A DNA stretch of 6,371 bases from Clostridia bacterium (GTDB lineage Bacteria; Bacillota; Clostridia; Oscillospirales; Acutalibacteraceae). A model generated the notes under the pieces. It was given only the letters and a program-made list of their open reading frames with translations. It had not been told where the DNA came from and ran no database searches. The position numbers were made by a program, and so were the translations under genes. Where the stretch lies: NCBI GenBank assembly GCA_017549905.1, contig JAFYNC010000062.1:1-6371 (forward strand), read 5' to 3'. Shown here in pieces: positions 1 through 5,875 of the stretch (position 1 is its first letter; each line of letters begins with the position of its first letter).

Positions 1-1566
1 ATAAAGCTTGGTTTCACCCTTGCAAAAATCAAGTACACTTGTAGCTATCTGCTTTATAAAATAGCGGTCGTGAGATACAAATATAACTGTGCCCTTATAA
101 TTCCTCAGCATTTCTTCAAGAGATTCTTTGCCTATTATATCCATATGGTTTGTAGGCTCATCAAGAATTAAAAAGTTGGGCTTTTTCTTAAATATTTTGC
201 AAAGAGCAAGTCTTACCCGCTCGCCGCCCGAGAGAACATTAACTGTTTTAAAAACATCTTCACCACTAAACAAAAAAGCGCCCAAAGCACTTCTTGCCTC
301 AAACTCTGTTGAATGCGGAAAAGCCTTTAAAAAATCCTCTAAAACAGTATCATCTGACTGATACTGTGCCATTTGCTGATCAAAATAACCTATTGTTGCA
401 CGTGTAGCAAATTTATATTCACCAGATAATGCCTTTACCTGTCCCATAAGGGTTTTAATAAAGGTGGACTTTCCAAGCCCGTTGCCACCTATAATTCCGA
501 TTTTTTCACCCTGCTTAACCTCTAAATCAACGGTCGATAAAACATTATCATACCCTACCGCTAACTGCTTTACGCTTAGCATATCCTTAACGCCTAAATC
601 GTAAGGCTCAAAGTCAGCATTAAAGGTCTTACTGTCATAATTTTCGGGTGACTGCAATATCTCTGTACGCTCTATTTGCTTAAGTTTAGACTGTGCCATT
701 GAGGCTTTTGTTGCCTTATATCTAAATCTATCAACTAAATCTTCAAGTCTTTTAAGTTCCTTTTGCTGAGCTATGTAATCTTTTTTCTGTTGCTCGCGCA
801 GGAGTTTTTTGCCCTCAACAAATGCAGAATAATTACCGTTATATTTATAGGTTTTACCCCACTCTATTTCATAAACAGTAGTGGCTACATTATCAAGGAA
901 CATTCTATCATGTGATACAACCACAAAAGCCTTTTTATATTCTTTCAAATATTCTTCAAGCCAGAGTGTTGCTTCAATATCAAGATGGTTTGTCGGCTCA
1001 TCTAAAAGCAATATATCCGGTTTTGAAAGCAAAAGCTTTAAAAACGCAATTTTTGTTCGCTGTCCGCCAGAAAATTCACACAACGGACGATTTTTTTCCT
1101 GCTCGCTAAATCCGAAATGCTTAATAGCCGCCTCATATTCTCTTTCAAAATAAAAACCGCCGAGATTTGTAAATGTATCAAGCAAATTGGTGTAATTTTT
1201 AATATTTTCCTCTGTATGATAAAGTTCCATTTCCTTTTGGGCTTTTTCCATTTGAGCCTTAATTTCAAGGATTTCAGAATACGCGCTTCTTATTTCTTCT
1301 AAAAGAGAAACACTGTCATCCGCAAAGGTAATCTGTGACAAAATACCAATTTTAGCGTTGCCTGATACTGTGAAAAAACTATCCGTATCACTATCAAGCT
1401 TTGATATGCTATACTCACCCGCGATTAGCTTTAAAAGGGTGGTTTTACCGCAACCGTTTCTTCCAACAACGGCAATACGGCTATTATCATTTACCTCAAA
1501 ATTTATGTTTCTTAGTATCGGTTCGCCCAATAATTCAACAACACCGTTTTGAATTTTAAGTTGCAA
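1..1566 (-). CDS. ABC-F family ATPase (ribosome-associated type), 3' end cut by window edge
   Basis: I translated the reverse strand from 1566 to base 1: the frame is open for 522 codons, and the C-terminus lies beyond the left edge. It has two ABC domains and no membrane segments, as in the soluble ABC-F family. Domain 1 has Walker A GRNGCGKT (residues 35-42), signature FSGGQ (165-169), Walker B/E LLLDEPTNHLD (186-196) and switch His219. Domain 2 has Walker A GGNGLGKST (360-368), signature LSGGE (445-449), LDEPTNHMD (468-476) and His499. A charged, helical linker at about 245-305 matches the region that touches P-site tRNA in this family. Both catalytic glutamates (190, 470) are present, so it should hydrolyse ATP. 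Family members bind the ribosomal E site, either aiding stalled translation or protecting against antibiotics; sequence alone does not decide which. It most resembles the housekeeping YdiF/Uup-like group. The start is TTG at 1566, 6 bases after a strong GGGAGGG; no ATG fits. Confidence 0.93.
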   Translation of the reverse strand, partial: MQLKIQNGVVELLGEPILRNINFEVNDNSRIAVVGRNGCGKTTLLKLIAGEYSISKLDSDTDSFFTVSGNAKIGILSQITFADDSVSLLEEIRSAYSEILEIKAQMEKAQKEMELYHTEENIKNYTNLLDTFTNLGGFYFEREYEAAIKHFGFSEQEKNRPLCEFSGGQRTKIAFLKLLLSKPDILLLDEPTNHLDIEATLWLEEYLKEYKKAFVVVSHDRMFLDNVATTVYEIEWGKTYKYNGNYSAFVEGKKLLREQQKKDYIAQQKELKRLEDLVDRFRYKATKASMAQSKLKQIERTEILQSPENYDSKTFNADFEPYDLGVKDMLSVKQLAVGYDNVLSTVDLEVKQGEKIGIIGGNGLGKSTFIKTLMGQVKALSGEYKFATRATIGYFDQQMAQYQSDDTVLEDFLKAFPHSTEFEARSALGAFLFSGEDVFKTVNVLSGGERVRLALCKIFKKKPNFLILDEPTNHMDIIGKESLEEMLRNYKGTVIFVSHDRYFIKQIATSVLDFCKGETKLY

Positions 1567-1572
1567 TTTAAA

Positions 1573-1579
1573 CCCTCCC
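1573..1579 (-). promoter_or_regulatory. Ribosome binding site of the ABC-F gene
   Basis: The minus strand reads GGGAGGG, 6 bases before TTG at 1566. This strong purine run is what fixes the TTG start, since the ABC-F reading frame begins its first beta strand directly after it. Confidence 0.7.
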
Positions 1580-1592
1580 TTTAAAAATGTTT

Positions 1593-1611
1593 GGGCGACT
1601 TTAAGTCGCCC
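1593..1611 (-). terminator. Perfect 8-bp hairpin between the lipoprotein and ABC-F genes; possible weak terminator or attenuator
   Basis: GGGCGACT (1593-1600) and AGTCGCCC (1604-1611) are perfect inverted repeats around a 3-base loop. The hairpin starts 6 bases after the lipoprotein stop codon on the minus strand. It is the only GC-rich inverted repeat I see between genes. The downstream minus-strand tail reads AAACATTTTT, so the T-run begins 5 bases after the stem instead of directly at it. That makes it an imperfect intrinsic terminator. It could reduce read-through into the ABC-F gene, or protect the 3' end of the upstream mRNA. On the plus strand there is no T-run after it, so termination of plus-strand transcripts is unlikely. 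Confidence 0.5.
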
Positions 1612-1616
1612 TAAAA

Positions 1617-2636
1617 TTATGATATTTCTGCATTTTCACGGATAAATTCTACTGCTTTTTCTTTAACTATCATTTCTTCGAAATAGTATTCACCGTAATA
1701 TTCCTTAAGGTCATCAGCTGTAACATTTGGATCATTATAGCTCTCAACTATTTTATTAATTCTATTAGTTACTTCCTTACCTGTTACAGTTATTCCCTCT
1801 TTATCTATAAGAGCATATAAAGGCATATTGGATTCCATTTTAGGAATTATCTGTTCGGAAATAAGGTTTTTAATAAACGCTTCCTTGGTTTGTCCCAAAC
1901 TTAAAAGATACGATTCCAAGTTAATTCCATACTGTAACTTAATATTATTTTCCAATGGCGTAACAGATTCTTTAATTAAAAATTCCTTATCCTTTTCTGA
2001 ATATTTTTTAATTTGGCAATTTTTAAGAAAGTTTGACAAAAGATAGTTGTTAACAGCGTTATGCTTCATACTCTTTTCGAATTCTTCAAGACTTTTATAT
2101 CCCAACTTTGAATAAAATTCTTCGGGTTTTAATGCTTTATTTGCACTGTTTATCTTAACTGTAAAAACAACCTTTTGACCTGCAAGTTCTTCCGAATGAT
2201 AATTTTCGGGGAAGGTAAGGTCGAGATCTACAGTATCGCCTATTTTCTTGCCTATAAGACCGCTTTCAAAACCATCAATAAAACTATTTGAACCAATTAT
2301 TAAATCATGATCTGTTGCAGTTCCACCTTCAAAAGCTACCCCGTTTTTCTTGCCTTCATAATCAATATTTGCAATATCGCCGTTTTCTATAATTCCCTCG
2401 GTAACAGGCAATTCAGCCTGAAAATTATTTTCTAATACCTGTTTATTAACTAACGTATTGTAAATTTCTTTAAAAGATTCTGAACTTGTATCAACCTTAA
2501 TACCTTTATACTCTCCAAGGGTAACGTTTTCTAAAAGGTCAAAATCAGAATAAAGTATTCTATTTTTCTTTGAACAACCCACAAGCAAAGTTAAAACAAC
2601 TAAAACTGCAAGACCTAAACTTAAAATTCTTTTCAT
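1617..2636 (-). CDS. Lipoprotein with trigger-factor-like FKBP-type peptidyl-prolyl isomerase domain
   Basis: A 339-residue protein starting with a lipoprotein signal: MKR, a hydrophobic stretch (about 4-20) and lipobox LVGC with Cys21 as the lipidation site. Mature protein would be anchored on the outer face of the cytoplasmic membrane. Residues about 38-85 look like the connector that precedes the isomerase domain in trigger factor (TLGEYKGIKV). Residues about 86-164 are an FKBP-type domain with GDIANIDYEG, AFEGG, a SFIDGFESGLIGKKIGD stretch and FPENYH; aromatic residues Y93, F102, F119, F142 and F158 could line a pocket. Residues about 170-339 are helical and charged, like the chaperone C-terminal region of trigger factor. 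The ribosome-docking N-terminal domain of cytosolic trigger factor is absent, replaced by the signal peptide. Inferred role: folding of exported proteins, parallel to PrsA. Isomerase activity is unproven. ATG at 2636 is 4 bases after prfB and has a strong AAAGGAG; it is very likely cotranscribed with prfB. Confidence 0.88.
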   Translation of the reverse strand: MKRILSLGLAVLVVLTLLVGCSKKNRILYSDFDLLENVTLGEYKGIKVDTSSESFKEIYNTLVNKQVLENNFQAELPVTEGIIENGDIANIDYEGKKNGVAFEGGTATDHDLIIGSNSFIDGFESGLIGKKIGDTVDLDLTFPENYHSEELAGQKVVFTVKINSANKALKPEEFYSKLGYKSLEEFEKSMKHNAVNNYLLSNFLKNCQIKKYSEKDKEFLIKESVTPLENNIKLQYGINLESYLLSLGQTKEAFIKNLISEQIIPKMESNMPLYALIDKEGITVTGKEVTNRINKIVESYNDPNVTADDLKEYYGEYYFEEMIVKEKAVEFIRENAEIS

Positions 2637-2640
2637 ATTT

Positions 2641-3768
2641 CTACTCCTTTATTGTTTCAAGTTCTCCTTTTGAGGAAGCCTTTAAATATGCATTTATAAA
2701 TCCGTCTAAATCGCCATCCATAACGGCGTTTATATTGCCCGACTCAAAACCTGTTCTATGGTCTTTTGCCATTGTATAAGGCATAAACACATAAGAACGT
2801 ATCTGAGAGCCCCAAGCAATTTCTTTTTGAACACCCTTTATGTCTTCAATCTTTTCAAGATGCTCGCGCTCTTTTATTTCCAAAAGTTTAGACTTCAACA
2901 TTCGCATTGCCTGTTCTCTGTTTTGGAATTGACTTCTCTCATTCTGACAGGCAACCACTATTCCTGTTGGAATGTGGGTTAAACGAACTGCAGATGAGGT
3001 TTTATTAATATGCTGACCGCCGGCGCCTGAAGAACGGAAAACATCCATTTTTACATCTTCTTCTCTTACCTCTATATCGTTATCGTCTGTGATTTCAGGC
3101 ATAACCTCAAGAGAGGCAAAGGACGTATGCCGTCTGCCCGAGGAATCAAAAGGTGATACGCGCACAAGTCTGTGAACTCCTGACTCACTCTTTAAATATC
3201 CATAAGCATTCTCGCCCTCGATAAGCAATGTTGCACTTTTAAGTCCTGCTGTATCACCGTCAAGGAAATCAAGCATCTGAACCTTAAAACCGTGACGCTC
3301 GGTCCAACGAGTATACATTCTAACAATCATTGAAACCCAGTCCATAGCCTCTGTTCCGCCTGTACCTGCGTGGAATGTGAGAATTGCATTATTTTTATCA
3401 TACTCACCCGTAAGCAAAGTGCCAAGTCTTAAAGATGCCAAATTCGATTCAAGTTCATTTATAGAATTCCCGATTTCTTCTATCAGGGATAAATCGCCCT
3501 CTTCATTGCCCATTTCGATAAGCACCTGCAAATCTTCAAAAGAAGTGCACATTCTGTCATAGGTTTCAACGGTATTTTTAAGCTTACCTGTTCTTTGAAG
3601 AATTTTTTGAGATTCTTCCATATTATCCCAAAAGTTTGGCATTGAAGCCTTAGTTTCAAGTTCTTCAATCTCACGTGTTAATCTATCATAACCCAAGGCA
3701 TCTTTTAAATCTTTAAGCTCAGATTCATTTGAAAGCAGCCTTAAATTAAGTTGTTCAAATTCAAGCAT
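2641..3768 (-). CDS. prfB: Peptide chain release factor 2 (RF2), without programmed frameshift
   Basis: RF2 ends translation at UAA and UGA codons in the ribosomal A site and triggers peptidyl-tRNA hydrolysis. Starting from ATG at 3768, the protein has 375 residues, close to the usual 365 or so. It shows the RF2 stop-codon motif SPF at 205-207 (in RVSPFDSSGRRHTSF) and the catalytic GGQ at 250-252 (SSGAGGQHINKT); both coincide with E. coli numbering. Residue 246, which modulates activity in E. coli, is Ser, a common state. An N-terminal helical, charged domain covers about 1-100. An in-frame upstream start at 3801 would add 11 residues inside prmA; I reject it because AAAGGA lies 7 bases before 3768. 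Codons 25-26, where many bacteria carry CTT TGA C, are TTG GGT here, so the frame is continuous. The gene ends in TAG, read by RF1 and not by RF2. It starts 2 bases after the prmA stop. Confidence 0.97.
   Translation of the reverse strand: MLEFEQLNLRLLSNESELKDLKDALGYDRLTREIEELETKASMPNFWDNMEESQKILQRTGKLKNTVETYDRMCTSFEDLQVLIEMGNEEGDLSLIEEIGNSINELESNLASLRLGTLLTGEYDKNNAILTFHAGTGGTEAMDWVSMIVRMYTRWTERHGFKVQMLDFLDGDTAGLKSATLLIEGENAYGYLKSESGVHRLVRVSPFDSSGRRHTSFASLEVMPEITDDNDIEVREEDVKMDVFRSSGAGGQHINKTSSAVRLTHIPTGIVVACQNERSQFQNREQAMRMLKSKLLEIKEREHLEKIEDIKGVQKEIAWGSQIRSYVFMPYTMAKDHRTGFESGNINAVMDGDLDGFINAYLKASSKGELETIKE
2644..2650 (-). promoter_or_regulatory. Ribosome binding site of the lipoprotein gene, inside the end of prfB
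   Basis: The minus strand reads AAAGGAG, 7 bases before ATG at 2636. It is built into the last sense codons of prfB (AAG GAG, then TAG), so terminating prfB ribosomes sit on it. This suggests translational coupling of the two genes. Confidence 0.7.
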
Positions 3769-3770
3769 TA

Positions 3771-4691
3771 TTATTTCCTTTCTAATGCAAATGCGCACCA
3801 ATTATCTTTATAATGCTCCTCTGCTACAGTAAAACCATTTTCCTTTATAGCCAAAAGAACATCTTCTTTTCTAATATCAATAATACCCGAAACTATAAGG
3901 GTTGCATTATCGGTCATAAAATCACTTACATCAGGCAAAAGTCTTATAATAACATCTGCAACGATATTAGCGCAAATAAGGTCGTATTTACCGCTTATTT
4001 TATCAGCAAGGTCGCCTACAATAAACTCTGCCTTATCGCTAATGCCATTGATTTCAGCATTTTCTTTAGCAGTTTTAACCGATTGCGCATCTATATCAAC
4101 ACCAATTGCATTTTCTGCGCCCAATAAAACTGATGCCAAAGCCAAAATACCGCTTCCGCAACCTATATCAAGCATTTTAGTTGTACTATCCACCTTGTTT
4201 TGAAGCATTTCAAGGCAAAGTGAGGTAGTAGCGTGAGTGCCTGTACCAAATGCAGCACCGGGGTCGATGCTCAAAACTGTTCTGTTATCGGGGTTTTTAT
4301 AATCTTCCCAACTTGGAACTACCGCTAACTTTTCACCTATTTCAATAGTGTGGAAATATTTTTTCCAATTTTCATTCCAGTCACTATCATCAATGCCAAC
4401 AGCCTCTGTTTTAAAAGGTATCCCCTCTGCGCTTAGCCTTTCCTTTAAAAATTCAAGGCTTTCTGCCGCATTATCACACTCTGAAATATAAATATGAATA
4501 ATAGAATTATTTCTATCGCGTTTTATTAGTTCTTCATCAATAAGGTCAATATGAGCAATTTCCAAAGCGGCTGTTTCAAGGTCGGAATAATCTTCAATAT
4601 AAATGCCGTAAGGCACAGTCATATTAGCTATTGCCGATGCCGCATCTGTAAACTCTAACGGAACACTTACTGTAATTTCTGTCCAGTTCAT
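3771..4691 (-). CDS. prmA: Ribosomal protein L11 methyltransferase
   Basis: PrmA transfers methyl groups from S-adenosylmethionine to ribosomal protein L11 (in E. coli to the N-terminal amine and two lysines). With the start at 4691 it has 306 residues, near the usual size of about 290-315. The N-terminal half is the L11-recognition domain, followed by the family hallmark DWNENWKKYF (104-113). The methyltransferase domain has DPGAAFGTGTHATT (143-156), the SAM-binding glycine loop MLDIGCGSGILALA (173-186), acidic GVDID (197-201) that contacts the SAM ribose, and CANIVADVI (240-248), matching the catalytic-site N-I/L-A motif of PrmA. A TTG at 4706 would add five residues, but AAAGGA sits inside that extension 6 bases before ATG 4691, so ATG is preferred. 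A 41-base AT-rich gap with a possible promoter separates it from alaX; prfB follows after 2 bases. Confidence 0.95.
   Translation of the reverse strand: MNWTEITVSVPLEFTDAASAIANMTVPYGIYIEDYSDLETAALEIAHIDLIDEELIKRDRNNSIIHIYISECDNAAESLEFLKERLSAEGIPFKTEAVGIDDSDWNENWKKYFHTIEIGEKLAVVPSWEDYKNPDNRTVLSIDPGAAFGTGTHATTSLCLEMLQNKVDSTTKMLDIGCGSGILALASVLLGAENAIGVDIDAQSVKTAKENAEINGISDKAEFIVGDLADKISGKYDLICANIVADVIIRLLPDVSDFMTDNATLIVSGIIDIRKEDVLLAIKENGFTVAEEHYKDNWCAFALERK
3776..3781 (-). promoter_or_regulatory. Ribosome binding site of prfB, inside the end of prmA
   Basis: AAAGGA on the minus strand, 7 bases before ATG at 3768, lies over the last codons of prmA. It decides the start in favour of 3768 over the longer in-frame option at 3801 and points to coupling of prmA and prfB. 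Confidence 0.7.
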
Positions 4692-4697
4692 AGTTTT

Positions 4698-4703
4698 TCC
4701 TTT
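4698..4703 (-). promoter_or_regulatory. Ribosome binding site of prmA
   Basis: AAAGGA on the minus strand, 6 bases before ATG at 4691. Because it lies downstream of the alternative TTG at 4706, it supports the shorter 306-residue PrmA. Confidence 0.65.
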
Positions 4704-4715
4704 CAAAAAGTATTA

Positions 4716-4749
4716 ATTATAATATATAGATTTTAAACGAAAAGTTCAA
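4716..4749 (-). promoter_or_regulatory. Possible sigma-A type promoter before prmA
   Basis: On the minus strand TTGAAC (4749-4744) is followed after 17 bases by TATATT (4726-4721), which overlaps a perfect TATAAT (4721-4716). The -35 matches 4 of 6 consensus bases and the -10 matches 5 of 6. It spans the last codons of alaX and the intergenic gap, and would place a transcription start roughly at 4709-4714, just before the prmA ribosome binding site. The perfect TATAAT itself would need a 22-base spacer to this -35, too long. In AT-rich DNA such matches arise by chance, so this is tentative. Confidence 0.35.
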
Positions 4750-5875
4750 GTATTTCCTCTTTTTTATTTGCTACCGTTCCTTGCACTAAAGTACCTCTTC
4801 CGCCGCCTTTAACACAAAGTTTTTCTTTGAATCTGTTAAAGAATTCTTTGAGTTCGGTTTCTTCACCGCAAATTGCAAAGGAATAACCGTTATCACAAGG
4901 ACTCAAAACCGCTCTTACACCGCCGCATTTTTTATAAATCGAATCGGATAACATCTGCAAATCTTTAATTTCTAAATCTTCTTCAAACATAGCAGTAATA
5001 TCTTTTTGCAGTTTTATATTTTCGAGCTTTTCCAAAAGCATTTGCCTTTTAATTGCTGTAAATTTATATTTTAAATTTGATATTTGCTCCAAAAGCCTGT
5101 CCACCGCCAACGCGGTTTCATACCTTTTAACACATAGCTTATTCGAAATATTATGTAAATTTTCGAAGCTTTGGTTAAAATCCTCTAAAGCGCGCATTCC
5201 GCACTTCATCTCAATTCTGACACCGCCACGCAATTTTTCGAATCCAAGTAGCTTTATAAGTCCTATCTCACCCGATTTTTTAACATGGGGCGCGCAGCAA
5301 GCACACATATCGGTATTTTCGATTTCAACAATACGAATAGCACCTAAAAGTTCTTTTTTGCTTCTGTATTCTAAATTCTCAAGGGTTTTATCATCGGGAT
5401 AATAGGTATAAAAATTAACATTACTGAAAACTGCCTCATTAGCGCACTTTTCTATTCTCAAAATTTCTTCTCTTTTGAGGGGTTTATCAAAATCAAGGGT
5501 TACAATGTCTTCGCTTAAATGAAATCCTACATTTTCACAACCATAAAGCCTATGCGCCACGCCCGATACTATATGCTCACCTGAATGTTGCTGCATAAAA
5601 TCAAAACGACGTTCAAAATCAATCGTTCCGTCAACTGTCTCTCCAACCGTTAATGGTGCATCGGTAATATGGATGATAACATCATCTTCTATTTTCACAT
5701 CTAAAACATTAACACCCGAAATTATACCCCTATCACTTTTTTGTCCCCCCGCCTCAGGAAAAAAGGCAGTTTTATCAAGAACTACTGCATAATTTTCAAG
5801 ATATTTTTCACAGCTTATCACCTTGGCTGTGAAATTTTTAATATAAGAATCCACATCATATAATTTTTCTGTCAA
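4733..5875 (-). CDS. Alanyl-tRNA editing protein, AlaX type with C-terminal DHHA1 domain
   Basis: This free-standing relative of the AlaRS editing domain should hydrolyse Ser- or Gly-tRNA-Ala in trans and so protect alanine codons. It has 380 residues. Residues about 33-50 (KTAFFPEAGGQKSDRG) match the family's TAFFPEGGGQxSD element. The zinc-binding HxxxH is H97-SGE-H101, and the second half-site CxxxH is C193-CAP-H197, where AlaRS usually has CGGTH. KSGEIGLIKLLGFEKLRGGVRIE (broken here at residues 200-222) is the conserved second editing-core block. Residues about 230-300 are charged and likely a coiled coil; residues about 308-380 form a DHHA1-like domain with GGGRGTLVQG (357-366), which in AlaRS helps bind tRNA. 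There are no aminoacylation motifs, so it is not AlaRS itself. The start is TTG at 5875, overlapping the murC stop, with AGGAG 8 bases upstream; the next in-frame Met is residue 94, after key motifs, so TTG is well supported. Confidence 0.9.
   Translation of the reverse strand: MTEKLYDVDSYIKNFTAKVISCEKYLENYAVVLDKTAFFPEAGGQKSDRGIISGVNVLDVKIEDDVIIHITDAPLTVGETVDGTIDFERRFDFMQQHSGEHIVSGVAHRLYGCENVGFHLSEDIVTLDFDKPLKREEILRIEKCANEAVFSNVNFYTYYPDDKTLENLEYRSKKELLGAIRIVEIENTDMCACCAPHVKKSGEIGLIKLLGFEKLRGGVRIEMKCGMRALEDFNQSFENLHNISNKLCVKRYETALAVDRLLEQISNLKYKFTAIKRQMLLEKLENIKLQKDITAMFEEDLEIKDLQMLSDSIYKKCGGVRAVLSPCDNGYSFAICGEETELKEFFNRFKEKLCVKGGGRGTLVQGTVANKKEEILELFV

Noticed and set aside
1038..1268. Short open frames on both strands within the ABC-F gene and other genes
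   Set aside because: They overlap well-supported genes in other frames, have no ribosome binding sites I can defend, and their translations look like out-of-frame sequence.
1612..1660. A promoter for the ABC-F gene at the end of the lipoprotein gene (CATAAT near the stop codon)
   Set aside because: The -10 match is fair, but no -35 hexamer of any quality lies 16-18 bases upstream, and the hairpin would fall in the transcript start.
3769..3801. An 11-residue N-terminal extension of RF2 starting inside prmA
   Set aside because: The AAAGGA at 3776-3781 lies inside this extension and is correctly spaced for ATG at 3768; the shorter protein also puts SPF and GGQ at the standard positions.
4692..4706. 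TTG start for prmA giving five extra residues
   Set aside because: The ribosome binding site AAAGGA overlaps the extension and serves the ATG at 4691.
4733..5875. AlaX gene as a broken alanyl-tRNA synthetase
   Set aside because: It has a complete editing core plus DHHA1 domain, an intact frame and its own ribosome binding site, and its length fits known free-standing AlaX-DHHA1 proteins; there is no trace of the aminoacylation domain upstream, where murC lies.
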